From assembly GCA_033032175.1 (NCBI GenBank), contig CM065325.1:2260930-2324929 (forward strand): a stretch of 64,000 bases of DNA, in the 5' to 3' direction. Origin of the DNA: Saturnia japonica. Its lineage: Eukaryota; Arthropoda; Insecta; Lepidoptera; Saturniidae. The notes under the pieces were generated by a model that was given only the letters and a program-made list of their open reading frames with translations, ran no database searches and was not told the DNA's origin. Below are positions 46,006 to 57,870 of the stretch, piece by piece; positions within the stretch are counted from its first letter, which is position 1; each line of letters starts with the position of its first letter. Position numbers and translations under genes: made by a program.

Positions 46006-46609
46006 ACGACATACTATTGCATAAAAATAAAATAATTTAATATCATTTATATTTTATTAAATAATATACACATTTAAACATATTTTGACTTTTTTAATGT
46101 CGATCCTATTAATTAAAAATAATTCAATATAAATATACAATGTAATCCTTTTACCTTAATCTTAAGGGGCCCAATTATTTACAAAGAAATGCTGATTCGC
46201 TACTGTTAAAGCCGATTAGGGGTCACTGGCTGTCTGGACGATTAACGCATTTTACGTCCGCACGGAACTTTCTAGAACCTGGCAATTATTCCTCTTTATT
46301 GAAGACCATTACTGCCGTTATCGAGTGTAGGTATCCTAAAAAGATGGATGCTCCTTTGTTAGAATTTTCCAGGGAGTTTTGATAGCAACTCAGAATTTAT
46401 GGCCCATGTTATTTTTTTCAATCCACTTTACTAGTGCACATTGTATGGTCAAACAACACAAATTTATGAATTAAGACAAAAACCACTAGGTATAAGACAG
46501 TTTGTGATCCTGCCAAAAACTCCGATAACCTACTTACCTCTCTATGTTTGTATGGGTGAAGAACTTCTTAAGTTCTTACATACGAGTCGTATATAATAAC
46601 AAAAGCGGC
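46006..46609. other. Gene-free stretch
   Basis: AT-rich. Nothing recognised. Confidence 0.4.
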
Positions 46610-46800
46610 AAAGTAAGTTTGACCGATTATTTGACAATAAACAAGACAATTTTTATCAAACAAGAAAACCGACTCCAATGATTTTGAAGAGTTCCCTTGT
46701 GTATCTTCTAAGTTGAAGGTTCAATGCCAATGAAATTAAAATGGAACTGGCCTTGAATTATTTAAATCAGTTCATAAACAAAGAAATTATGGATTATATT
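46610..46800 (-). repeat. Dispersed repeat H, - copy
   Basis: Reverse complement of the 45245-45455 repeat with about 25-30% divergence; includes 'aagagttcccttgtgtatct' and 'aaaccgactccaatgatttt'. Confidence 0.65.
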
Positions 46801-47344
46801 CATTATTATACTTTAGGCTTGAGTCTTTGGTTAAAGACGGTTAAAAAAAAAACTAATAAAGAATTTTGTATCCATGGTGAATATTTCAATGTTAGCTTTA
46901 CCCAAAGGTTATGTTAAATATTCGCCATAAATATTTATGGATACAATTGATTACTTTTTTTTTACAAAATTTTCGGTCTGACCTACTTTGCCGCTTTTGA
47001 TTTTATACGACTTAATTATACTTTGATACAAGAGTTTATCATGTATCTATGGACTTGCATGCAATAACAACTGAATAAATTTTATTCACAACTTCATTTT
47101 ACTACATACATGTATATTATCTGTATCATGTAGGTATGTATGTAATATGCTTCACCGATGTCACGGATCCATTATCGATCAACGATCGAGATGACATGAT
47201 ATATCACGAACTAGAAGCAGAAAGCAAACAGCTTTGTACGGGCGCTAAATTGGAACAAAGAATATGAAATACCTACGAGTATTCTCATATAATACAAATA
47301 TTTTTATGGTGTTTTTGGCAAGATCTTCTTCATCTGTCGTGTGG
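46801..47344. other. Gene-free stretch
   Basis: Nothing recognised. Confidence 0.4.
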
Positions 47345-47475
47345 TGAAAACATTAATTCATAAACTTATGTTATTTGTAATATATAATTAATTTTAGCGG
47401 CATTTTACGTTATGTAGTTTGGTTATTGTGCACAAGTGAACTGAATTATAATAAATGGAACACGCATTTTAAGTT
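47345..47475 (+). repeat. Direct repeat J, copy 1
   Basis: 'attcataaacttatg', 'ggcattttacgttatgtag' and 'gtgcacaagtgaactgaatt' recur at 47985-48115 in the same orientation. Unknown element. Confidence 0.5.
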
Positions 47476-47511
47476 GGCACAAAAACATTGTGGATAATTT
47501 TAACAGGCCAT

Positions 47512-47640
47512 CTTTTTAGACCCTACTCACTGCAGGAGCATAACACGATGCTACTTGGCTGCGATCTTCCGTAGGGTATTGGTATTTCAACAGTCGGCCT
47601 GCTCCAAGTAGGGAGAAATCTCCAAAGAGATTGATTATCG
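47512..47640 (-). repeat. Dispersed repeat E fragment
   Basis: 'ctacttggctgcgatcttcc' and 'gtagggagaaatctccaaag' are the reverse complement of the 5' part of repeat E (41072-41300). Confidence 0.6.
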
Positions 47641-47739
47641 CCTAAGGCTTAATGTATTTTAAAATGTTAAAATCTCATATATTGATTGATATACATAATT
47701 ACATATACAAGCGCACAGTGCCCTGGGGCAATTAGCGAA

Positions 47740-47850
47740 ATGGATGACGGGAAGGCGAACGCACTCTGAGCGCGTAGGTCGAACGGGCGCGGCGCCGCGC
47801 GTGGCAAGCCAGCTAACTCCCACCGGGCGCGGACGACGCGACGTCAACCG
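47740..47850. other. CpG-rich pocket
   Basis: GC-rich 110 bp with 'ggcgcggcgccgcgc' (47786-47800). 87-aa (+) and 62-aa (-) frames overlap here, neither recognisable. Confidence 0.4.
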
Positions 47851-47984
47851 ACCTCCTATTAATAGTACCAGTAATCAATATTCGCCGTGCAACCCGGTGT
47901 TGCTATGTGCAAATGAGAAAATGAACATTACAAGAAAACATAATCGAAAAATATCTCTCCTGTTGGCGTTTTCGACGGATCTTG

Positions 47985-48115
47985 ATTTGTCATTTTGTGG
48001 TTTTTAATTCATAAACTTAGTTAACTATCTGTTCCGATATTATGTGATACTTAATATTGGTGGCATTTTGCGTGATATAGTTTAATTATCGTACACAAGT
48101 AAAATGAATTATAGA
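47985..48115 (+). repeat. Direct repeat J, copy 2
   Basis: 'aattcataaacttag', 'ggcattttgcgtgatatag' and 'gtacacaagtaaaatgaatt' correspond to 47345-47475. Confidence 0.5.
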
Positions 48116-48429
48116 AGCATCAATTTTAATTTATAACAAATCTTCCTGGACATTTTTATTATGGGACCCAACATCTTGTTAAATCGTTGCTTGAACTCTG
48201 ATGATTAGAAAATTATTATATGACATTGATATAATTATGTTTAAAGCACACGTTAGGTACCATTCAATAAAAATAAGAACTGTTCAATGCTACAACAATA
48301 TTTACTACATGTACATGTTAATATTAATCTCATTAGTTTTTTAAGTAAGCTTCCACATTCCATTTTCGGCCATAGTTTTTGAAAACATATTTGTATTACG
48401 AAGTTCTGCTGTAAATAATATAATATACT

Positions 48430-48650
48430 AGCCAACTGGCCCGGAAGACGTTGCGTTGGTCTGTCCTTTCCCGTATACATTTATTTACACAGTGAATATA
48501 AATCATTTTGGTCTAAACACAAAGACTTTGTGAACAACAACTAAAGTAACACCACCTATCAGATTCTTTCATGACTATGAAATATCGTCTCGATAACAAA
48601 AATATAACCGGTCAGGTCGTTTAGAAGTTACACGATTACTGACAGACGGC
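48430..48650 (+). repeat. LINE-tail-like repeat
   Basis: Diverged copy of 22215-22380 (see 'gaagacgttgcgttggtc', 'atcgtctcgataacaaa', 'tttagaagttacacgat'). Confidence 0.5.
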
Positions 48651-48769
48651 CTAAATATATACCTACCTATTATTCGCTTCAGCAACAGTATATAATCTGT
48701 ATTAGATTAGATAAGAAATAGTCAAATAGAAATACCAAAGTGGATGAACAAGTGAAAGCTACTGGCATC

Positions 48770-49065
48770 CCCACGTGCATGCGAACCCTCGCCCGCATAG
48801 CGCGTTTCCTGGAAGCCGGCAACCGCGGTTCGGAGACACACTAGCCCGTGGCCCCTGTCGGCGCCGCGCCTCCATAACTCTCCGAGGCTGCACCGCGCCG
48901 CGCCGCGCCGCTTCCTTTGTTTTTTTTTTTCGCCCTCGTCGGTAATAAGACCGAGGACTTCAAAGTCAGGTAGGTATAAATGAGCAACGGCGCGTAAAAT
49001 GCACGCTTTTCTGTTGACCACGCAGTCGTATCTCGTCAACAACTCGCCGCGCCGCGCCGCTTCTC
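48770..49065. other. CpG-rich pocket, double
   Basis: Two GC-rich blocks (about 48780-48915 and 49040-49065), each ending in the same run of GCCGC pentamers followed by 'gcttc' (48892-48914 and 49044-49064). The 106-aa - strand frame across them is unrecognisable. Confidence 0.45.
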
Positions 49066-49534
49066 GTTTACATACCGTTCGTTTACTTATGGTATAAATC
49101 TATTATGTTCTAATAAAATAAGTTTAGTAAGTAGTACCCTTACTGATTTATCTATGTAGGTACATAGAATTCAAAGTGGTTTTTCGAATCACAAACACTT
49201 TCTATATAAATGACGTTTTAAAATATCTTAGTGCTATATGGAATTCGGAATATTTCAGAGAGAACGAAGAGAGTTTAAAATATTATACATATACGACAAT
49301 CGAATTCCCCGTTATTAGAGATCATAAATATACGTTTAGATTATTAATGATAACTTTATGAAAAAATATATTATTTGGCCACAGCAATAACGTTTTTTCA
49401 AAATTAAAAAGGTTTTAAATTTTGAGAGAACTTGCAATAATATAATATGACTCGTACGGTATTGACAGTGTCACCGAACTTATTACATACTGTTCTTATA
49501 GGTGTGGACTGTGTGGAGTGTCTTGTCCTCGTCA
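49066..49534. other. Gene-free stretch
   Basis: Nothing recognised. The 61-aa frame at 49176 is not supported. Confidence 0.4.
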
Positions 49535-49645
49535 CGGATGAGTAAGTGCAGAGCCGAGCGCGGGCGGAAACAATTTGTCGCGGGCATAATCGTTCAGAAA
49601 CTTGGACCGCGGCGGCGCGGCGCCGACACTCATTAGGCCGCGCTT
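49535..49645. other. CpG-rich pocket
   Basis: GC-rich 110 bp with 'gcggcggcgcggcgcc' (about 49610-49625). Isolated in AT-rich DNA. Confidence 0.45.
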
Positions 49646-49707
49646 AGGGTTGCACCTTTTTTTCAGATTTTTTTTCATTCACCATCTTTTTTTTAACTTT
49701 TTTTTGT

Positions 49708-49850
49708 AGTACGGCAAAAGGACGTTTCTGTACCTGATGGTAAGAGTCACAGGTAAGGAAGTAAGAACAGTAAAATTCAAAAACAACTGTGATGACAAAG
49801 AGATCGGCAATCTAACGCAGGTCGACGCAGTCATACCGATGTGCAAATCA
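49708..49850. repeat. Dispersed repeat F, copy 3
   Basis: 'tctgtacctgatggtaagag', 'gagatcggcaatctaacgca' and 'gcagtcataccgatgtgcaa' align with 16986-17090. Confidence 0.5.
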
Positions 49851-50111
49851 GTAGATAAATGTACATAGCTGATCCACCCGCCACGTCCACCCTCTCCTGC
49901 TGCGACTCAAGCCTAGGTCTGTTCCCTCGATGTGGAGCCCTTGAGTCTAGCAGCCGCTCGCTCGATATAAGTGGCACTGCACTTACAATTACTAGCTACC
50001 AACAGCAAATTATTAGCAATTGAATAAAATAAACAAACAAACAAAACAGTTAGTTCTACGAAATCTTTCGCGATTTTTTTTTTTTGAGAATTATGTATAA
50101 GTGTAGATATA
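49851..50111. other. Gene-free gap
   Basis: Nothing recognised. Confidence 0.35.
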
Positions 50112-50480
50112 TTAGATCCTCACATATGAAATAAGCGTTGTATATGGAAAAAGTGAAACGAAATAAATATTATGAAATAATACATTTAATCAATCCAAGT
50201 ATGTACCTACCACTATTATCTATACACTTTCGCCATTTTATAGGTCTTTGATTCCGTTGCTGAAAAAAAATTGTGGGAGCGAGAATCAATAAAATCTTTG
50301 AAGGCGGTTTGGACAGCCTCATGGGAATTGATATTTTTTTTGCAAGAAAATGTCAAAATTCCGAAAAAAGTGGTAACCTATTCAAGGTCAAGGTTCAAGG
50401 TTCCGTGGAGAATGGTGGGTGTCGAAGACATTCCAACCGAAGTTCACCTAATTTAGCGACCGTCTGTCGTGAAATTTTAT
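50112..50480 (-). mobile_element. mariner (DD34D) stub, transposase 3' end
   Basis: Starts after a TA with 'ttagatcctcacatatgaaa', the same terminal repeat as the mariner at 61154, and matches it through the C-terminal coding part (compare 'gggagcgagaatcaataaaa' here with 'gggggcgagaatcaataaac' there). Homology stops near 50480, so the transposase N-terminus and other end are missing. The 61- and 80-aa + strand frames are antisense shadows. Confidence 0.75.
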
Positions 50481-50559
50481 ATGTAAGGACTCGCGACTTC
50501 GTTTGCGTAGATTAATTATTTTGAGAATCCTATTTTAAGGTTTCATCTAATTTCGTGAC

Positions 50560-51075
50560 AATTCTTATTTAGATGAAGACCAAATAATATCTAAGGAGTG
50601 AAACAAAAAGAAATGGATCAAAATCTATCTAGTCGTTTTTGCGTTATGCGCGCAGAACGGCAAGCCTCTATTATTATATTTATATAGAAGATATAAATCG
50701 TCAGATCCCGGAATGGGACAAACCAAAAGAAAATCAGTGATTGGTTTATCACTATGTGTATGGTATTTTAATTATATCCCAATATGAATCCAACCGATTA
50801 ACCGACCCGATAAAACTTCAAAAATAAATGAAATCATCTTTTACTGAACCACCTTGAGGCGTCGATGTTTTTTCAAAAACGCGAAATGCTATATTTATTA
50901 CCAAAAGCATGCATATGAATTTACATCCAACTTTCAATTACTTTTTACTTTCAATTTCAAAATACTTTTTATCTCCTATTTCACTCCTTCAAGTTTTATT
51001 CCGCGACAAAAGGTAGCATATGTCCTTCTTCAAGGTCCAATATATCTCTATACTAAAATTCGTTGGGAGATGAGG
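50560..51075 (+). repeat. LINE-tail debris
   Basis: 'aatctatctagtcgtttttg', 'tcacgacaaaagg'-like and 'gtccttcttcaaggtccaat' segments. The last recurs at about 51615-51640 ('gtccttctacaaggtccaat'), on the other side of the MITE. Confidence 0.45.
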
Positions 51076-51083
51076 GCCTAGAC
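51076..51083. repeat. 8-bp target-site duplication, left
   Basis: 'gcctagac', repeated exactly at 51319-51326. Confidence 0.85.
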
Positions 51084-51318
51084 CAGTGGTCGGTAAAGTG
51101 CGGCTCCAGAGCCGCATGTGGCTCTGTGGCCAAGAAGAAGCAAGAACATTGTTCGCATTAATTAATATTTATTAAGTATGAAATTTAGTTTTATTTAGTG
51201 TACTACTTATTTAGTGTAATAAAAGTTTACTAAACAAGCAGATTTGGCTCCCAATTTTTTGAAAAATTGTTGTAATGTTCATATTTAGCTCTTTGGCTAA
51301 TAAGTTTGCCGACCACTG
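51084..51318. mobile_element. hAT MITE
   Basis: 235 bp. The ends 'cagtggtcggtaaagtg' and (reverse complement) 'cagtggtcggcaaactt' are hAT-type inverted repeats with a perfect 8-bp target duplication on both sides. The interior, with 'tggctctgtggcc', has no ORF. It must rely on a hAT transposase from elsewhere. Confidence 0.9.
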
Positions 51319-51339
51319 GCCTAGACGAACGTTCCTCTA

Positions 51340-51720
51340 TCAAATTGGGAATGTTCTGAAGAAAGGTCAGGTCAAGAGTACTCTAAACCGACGGGTAAAC
51401 CTAGAAAGATTGATGAATGTTGAAGAAACGAAAGATGTATGCCAGGATCATAGCAGGTGGAAGGACATGGTCTCTGCCGACCCCGTTGGGAAATAGGTGG
51501 GATTTATGTATGTATGTATGTAAAATTAATCAAAATTGGTTTGATAGGTTCTTTTTACAAACTTTCATCCCCTGTTTCATGCCTTATAGTATTATTTTTG
51601 CTACAAAAGGTAACCATGTCCTTCTACAAGGTCCAATACAGCTCAAAATACCAAAATTTATCAAAATTGGTTCAGCGGCTTAGGAGTGAAAACGTAACCG
51701 ATTAAGTAAGGATAGTTATT
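51340..51720 (+). repeat. LINE 3' end fragment with ATGT tail
   Basis: The frame to 51496 ends '..ETKDVCQDHSRWKDMVSADP' plus VGK and a stop, which looks like the C-terminus of a retrotransposon protein or a fragment commonly carried in lepidopteran repeats. It is followed by (atgt)n at 51507-51522 and then another LINE tail to about 51720. I am unsure which clade it is. Confidence 0.45.
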
Positions 51721-51785
51721 GTTATCTAGTAATTTATTAAACTTAATTTATTTAAAATGAGCGTAACGACCCTCCTCTACCTGTC

Positions 51786-51810
51786 TATATATATATATAT
51801 ATATATATAT
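51786..51810. repeat. (TA)n microsatellite
   Basis: About 12 TA units. Confidence 0.9.
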
Positions 51811-52184
51811 TGTACGAGAGCACGGCTCAAATGGAAAATTAAACTTACGAAGTTACACGACTAAGCCTTACTTGCGCTCATCTTAGAACCTAAACGTATA
51901 ATTTTAATATACACAGAACACACATTTTAAAGAAGAACTTTACTGCACCGTAGGACAGTAAAAAATAGGTTCCAAGTCATATATTTTATATAGTATACCT
52001 ACATATTTATTATCAGTGTACAGTTGTCTGTTTATTTTTTTTTGAAACTTCTATACGACATCTTTTAATATAAAAGGCACTAATCACAGTTGGTAGCTTA
52101 TAATTACATATATGTACTAAGATTATTGACATTTACAACATTAAAAGTAAATTTTTATAAAACTTCTTTCCTGGTTAACTCCGT

Positions 52185-52265
52185 AAGGTGGTAAACAAGC
52201 CTACGCGCTACGGCCCGCCTGATTGTAAGCGGCTATCGTAGTCTATGGAAGCTTGTAATACGTTT
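52185..52265 (-). repeat. Dispersed repeat E fragment
   Basis: 'cggcccgcctgattgtaagc' and 'ctatcgtagtctatggaagc' match the 3' part of repeat E in reverse. Confidence 0.55.
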
Positions 52266-53811
52266 CTATAAATTATTGTTAAAATATTAATTTGAATTTC
52301 TTATCCTTTGACAAACGAGACTTTCTCGATATAAGATATATTAATAATTCAGTCCACATCTCATTTATTTAGCAGATGATGTTCTTCCAGTCTGACCGTG
52401 CCGTGTGTCACTGATTTCGCTGTTAAATACATGCGCGTATGGTCTACAGGACCGCGCGGACATCCGCAGTGCTCGCTACAGTACACCGCGTCACACCCAC
52501 ACGGATTGTATGAAATGATGTATTTAGATAATGTTTTTAGATAGGTGTTTTCTTTTAAGATGCCAAGTAAAGCTCGGACGCCCAGATATTAGCTATTAAT
52601 ACAGATTAGTGAATTGACACATCATTTATAAGTCTATGATGTGTGTGTGAAAAGATTCTTTCAGTTAAATCACAGAACGGGAGCAATTATACGGTCATGT
52701 ATACCATTTCCATTTCTTTATTTTCTCGATTACAGCTCCTGTGATAACTTGAATGAGCGTCTTTTTTACATTATGTATGCATTATTTTATAAAAATATGA
52801 CGTTTACACACGTACAAGGTTATACCAGAGTCGGAGAAACTGATAGGGATGGTTCTATATCGATAAACGTAACACAATAACAGACCCGATATTTTTTTAC
52901 AAAATCTAAGAATTTAAACTACTGCCGGATACTTTTGTACAAATTTATTAACTAATATTATATTTCATTATAAGATGTTACACGTATTAAGTAAGAATTA
53001 ATATTCTTGATTGATAATGCCAACTTCTTCAAAATTTTCGAAACTGTTGTAAAATAAGTAGGTATAGGTAGGTACTCGACAATGAAACGAAATAATTATA
53101 ACGACAGGTAATGTTTATTTATTTTAATCAAAATCTGATAAATCGTTATCGAAATCGACATATGCGATCGATATCATTACTTATTTGGTCACAACACTAC
53201 AACTATCAAATTAGAACTGTCATAGAGAAAATAAAGAAATGGAAATAGTATAATTACATAGAATGAGTAGGCAACATATGCGCAACGCGGTGTCGCAAGT
53301 CCCAAGTGAAACCGGTCGGTCCGCGCGACGCTACGTGGCACAGTCCGGGCACGCATATCACATCACAGTCCTCGCAAACAACATACCTAATGATAAAGTC
53401 GCAGATAAACTCGCGTATTACGTAATCGCATTCGCCGTACGAAAATGTACAAACTCGCAAATTGGGATAACTGATTCCTTTTAAAGTTATTTTCGTCGTA
53501 TTTCGAGTGCTTTTGCTTTTATAAACTTCTACCGCTAAAGTGTGTGCCTTTTGCCTACAGCTTACGAGATTGATTGACTTTCGTGGTTACTGCTTCACTC
53601 CTTATAATTTCTGCGTGAAGTTGAATGGAATTTCTCATTAAATAAGATATTAGCTAACTACAAAAATATTTCTTCAACTCTGAGTGGTTATTTCAGAGGT
53701 TAGCACGTTTAAACAAACAAATAAACAAAACTCTTAAGTTTAGAAGACCGGATAGATGTAGTAATTTTAGTACTAAATAGTTAGAATAGATTTAAGCAAA
53801 TAATATTTATT
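52266..53811. other. Gene-free stretch
   Basis: No supported gene. The opposed 73- and 68-aa frames at 53254-53484 cross a slightly GC-richer patch without recognisable content. Confidence 0.4.
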
Positions 53812-54080
53812 ACAATGTACAAAACAAGCATTCGGCCCACCTGATGGTGAGCGGCTACCGTAGCCTATGGACGCTTGTAACATAGGTATCACTAGCGCTT
53901 TCACGACCTTCAACCCTCCTGCCACAAAGATTTCTGAAAACCCTACTCTCTGCAAGAACACAACAACACATGGTTATTTGGCTGCGACCTTCTGTAGGGT
54001 GGAGGTATTACACCAGCCGGACTGGCCCAAGTAGAGTTAAATCTCTAGATAAATTTCTCTGGGCCCTACCTCTCTGAAAC
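53812..54080 (-). repeat. Dispersed repeat E, near-complete reverse copy
   Basis: 'ggcccacctgatggtgagcg' and 'gtagcctatggacgcttgta', then 'ttggctgcgaccttctgtag' and 'gcccaagtagagttaaatct', in the reverse order of 41072-41300. Confidence 0.65.
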
Positions 54081-54712
54081 TGAATGTAGGTCATACAAGG
54101 AACCCTTATCGACACTTCGAGTCTCAAATGTAGTAAAAGCCATTTTGTCCAAAATCGAATTTAAACGCTGTCTTACTTACTTTCACGAGCTTTATCGATC
54201 TGTATATTTCGAATTTTGATATCTCAATAAAAACGTCTTTTACTACTCTGATTATTTAACAACCAAATTCAGTTTTTCTTTTATTTGTTGTCATACTTGA
54301 CATTCTAGTCGTTGTTCAAAAGTCGTAAATGAAGCCTTTTTTGAACATTGCTTATACAACATTTTTTTTTGTATGAAAATATCTCTAAAAATAAAAAGTT
54401 ATAAACATTTTTATTTCCGCTTATTCGGTTTTTTGCGTTTTCCCTAAAGTCGTGTTATGGCTTGACATTTGAAACTTGAAAGGTCGTTATATTAAATAGT
54501 ATTAAGAAAATACTTTTTATTTAGATTTCCGATTATCAACTTGCAGATGTGTCATTAATTACTATTCCATTACAGACGACTTCGCGAAAGAAGAAACTGA
54601 AAAACAATAAAAACGCATTGTTTAATCTGTAGGGGCGGTGTTATTCCAAGCTAATCTACGAGACCGTTTGCGCATTGACATACAGAAAATTTACGAATTT
54701 ATTACACAACAC
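54081..54712. other. Gene-free stretch
   Basis: Nothing recognised. Confidence 0.4.
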
Positions 54713-55140
54713 TAGCTGTGCTCGCGGTACCGCTCGTCTGGACTACAGAATACCGTCGATCGGGCATAAGCGCGAATCATGCAATCCCCGCTCCCGGTTA
54801 TTTTAAAGACAAAAATGCTTACTGCGGGTGATCCTTAGAAGAGAGATAACTCTTTCTGAAATTTTTGTAGGATCTACCATTATGTACTATATTACTTTTA
54901 TATATCTCTTATGGTTTACTCAGCGTAAGCGATTTAATCGCCTGAATTGACTCCCTACGAACAATTTATTTTATTTATTTATTTTAATTTGAATCCTAAT
55001 TCATTTTCTAAAATAAAAGAAGCCTGGAAGTTACTCCTTAAGACATCAGCTATCTGCCAGGTAAAGTCCCATCAATATCGGTCCAACCGATTCGGAGATT
55101 ACAAGGGACAAACAAACAAACAGACAGGCAAATATTTTAA
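54713..55140 (+). repeat. RTE-like LINE tail, copy
   Basis: Begins 'actagctgtgctcgcggtac' and ends 'ggtccaaccgattcggagat' followed by 'gacaaacaaacaaacagaca', the usual tail. The 90-aa frame at 54947 lies inside it. Confidence 0.6.
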
Positions 55141-55278
55141 AAATTACTTTTTTGTAATAAGTACCATACCTATATACTTTCATATAACGTATGCATTTAG
55201 TAAAAAGCTGTTATTTTGACATTACAATCAGACACTTCGATTTTATTAATTGTATAGATGTTTAGTTTATGTACTAAC

Positions 55279-55550
55279 TAGCTGTGCCCGCGACTTCGCT
55301 CACGTGGACTACAGAATGCAATCGATCGGGCACACGCGCGAAACATAGAAACTTTCCATTTATTATATTTGTAAGATAACACTGGTTAAGCTATGACTTT
55401 TATCGGGATAAAAAGTACCCTATATGTTATTCCAGGTCATAGACTATCTGTGTGCTGAATTTCATTTAGATCTGTTCAGCGGTTTTTGCGTGATTGAGTA
55501 ACAAACATCCAAACGTACACACTTTCACATTTATTATATTAGTAGGATTG
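55279..55550 (+). repeat. RTE-like LINE tail, copy
   Basis: Begins 'actagctgtgcccgcgactt', contains 'cgggataaaaagtaccctat' (shared with 17610) and ends 'tttattatattagtaggatt'. Intact from head to tail at about 270 bp, so possibly a short non-autonomous derivative. Confidence 0.65.
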
Positions 55551-56944
55551 CAATATAAAAAATTAAATAAAACATAACCGTAAACGTAGAGCCGTAGTTC
55601 CAGAAAATTACCTCTTACAAACTTATTCAACAATTTTACCTCTCTATGAAGGTAACATATATAGCATAGATATATACAGTATTGATGCTACGGATATTTA
55701 TGTACCCGGATTTCGAAAATTCGTAATACCGGGGTGCTAACCAAGGAACATTATTAGTTCGAACGTTGGTATTTGATAGTCTGCTGGTCTATTCGACCAC
55801 CGAAAATTATTTTTGTGTTAAAATATTCTCACATTGGTCAAAATGATATTACATGATCAAGACAAGTAAGTATGCGACTAACAAATGTGACGTCACTCGA
55901 TTCATTTACGGTTCGCAAAGAAATACAATTCTATATTTATATTTTATTAATCAAATTATTATGTTCATCTAATTTAGTGTTGGACAATTATCACTAATTT
56001 AAGATTCGGTCATCAGTTTTTGTGATTATTTTACTCTTTGTATTAAAAGTAATTCCACACTTTCGTCTAGTTGGTTTAATGATTATGAACAACGACACAC
56101 AATTAGATAGTTCCTAACAAATATTTCTACATTTAAATACAAACGGATTAGCAAATTCGTTAACTATGTACAAAAAAACCATTACACAAAAAGAGTACGT
56201 GTACAATCGACTTGTATAAAGAGTCCAATTAACTACGGCGAATGTAGTCGGTCGGTCTCACGCGATTGTGCTGTATCCGCGAACTGTTTTTTGTACCTCG
56301 GTAACCGCGGATGTCAACCCTTTGTGACGACAATTCCCACGGATATCGTCACCTAATGCCTTCTATCACACCGACCGTGACTGGACGTCTTTATCGTTAC
56401 AGCGATGACGTACTGTGTTGTGTGACGATACTTGTTTATTAGAGTTACACTGTGTTCATGTTTACTTCCATGTAATCTAATAAAATTTGAGCGTTTCTAG
56501 AACAAACAATCAAGATCCAAGTAAAAAAATAATAATATCGATATTTATACCGATGAAATGAAAATATTCTTATACCCGTGGGTAGTGAAAATGCCCTTGG
56601 ATTTGATGTAAGTAAATCATTTATTCGTACTCAGTAAAATAATATTCAAACAAACTCACTATAATGTGATCGTACTTACAGTATCTCTCTCTGTGATACT
56701 TTTGCTGGTTTCCTCATTTTATCGCTTGTTGCTTTCACTTGTTTGTCCAAAACAGAACTGTCCTCGCTCTTGTTTCTTCGTGCCTAGAATACGTACTCGA
56801 TGCGTCGAGTAGATTCTAGACGTTTCCAGATATTTCGAGCATAGTGATTTTTTTCTCTTTTTACTTTATCAACAATATCTTTAAGCGTTATATCACTTAT
56901 CAACGATAGGTATGATCATGCCACATGTCTATTTTGTATACATT
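55551..56944. other. Gene-free stretch
   Basis: No supported gene or complete repeat. A slightly GC-richer patch at 56230-56420 is not recognisable. Confidence 0.4.
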
Positions 56945-57160
56945 GGGATGGCGAAGGAAATCATCGGGGAAAACCTGAACTCTTCAGAAATTTTCTTGTA
57001 ATACTACTGTACGTAGGAGAAAATATAAAATTGTTGATTTTTCGGAGTTTGACATCGCCAATATGTCGTGAGCTAGTGTGGTGATTAAACTTCCCTTAGG
57101 AAGAAACCTCATTGCCCATCATTGAGATACTACGTAAGAACCTTGCATAATTGAAATGTA
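56945..57160 (+). repeat. SINE family C, headless diverged copy
   Basis: 'ggagaaaatataaaattgtt', 'gatttttcggagtttga' and 'aagaaacctcattgcccatc' align with the body of 33700-34036. The tRNA-like head is not recognisable. Confidence 0.5.
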
Positions 57161-57744
57161 ACTAAGATTAAAGTTAATGTAGTCTTTAAATTGACTTATT
57201 TTTACGATAATTAACTAATTTACCTACTATTTTCCTTTATTATTATATATCGATAAAGATCTATCAATATTATCGATATTATTGGTTTTTCGATATATTT
57301 ATTAAAGCCTCAGAACAATTTTTTATACATATTATATTTTTTTACTCAGTAATTTCAGTATACACAAGTATATAATAATGTGTATGCTCAGTATATATAA
57401 TAATGTTTAGGTAGTTTTATTGTTTGAATAAATAGATACATTTGGAATTTCGCTTCCCAAGAATTAATTCATTAGTCCATTGGGTACAAATTAAAAGACG
57501 TCCATTACAAATCATGTGAGTTTGAAGATATCATAACAGCTGAATATTGTTGGAAAATAAGACATCACATTATTTACTTTTTATCTCCGTAAGAATTAAC
57601 AACTTTTTTTTAATATAAGCCCTTCATAAGTATTATACGAAAAGCATTGCAACCACAAAGGTAGCTCCGATTTCGAAATAAGTACAAACGTAAACAAGTA
57701 AGATTCTGATTAAGGATACAGTTTAAAAATTCGGACAATTTCCC
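57161..57744. other. AT-rich, gene-free stretch
   Basis: Nothing recognised. Confidence 0.4.
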
Positions 57745-57870
57745 GGAAGCGCGGACCACCTGCCACCCTTGGAGTGTTCGCTGACCGCCCGCGCCACGTC
57801 ACGTTACACCGCCCGAACGCCGCTCCGCGCCGCGCCGCCACGCCGCCGGACGCACTTACCGCAGGGACAA
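57745..57870 (-). other. CpG-rich pocket with possible splice donor
   Basis: GC-rich 125 bp with GCCGC pentamers at 57825-57845. Read on the - strand, 'ccctgcg|gtaagtg' (donor about 57860) would end an exon coming from higher coordinates. No coding frame is evident, so at most this is a 5' UTR exon. Confidence 0.3.

Noticed and set aside
50271..50515. 61- and 80-aa + strand ORFs
   Set aside because: Antisense to the mariner transposase remnant; no independent coding support.
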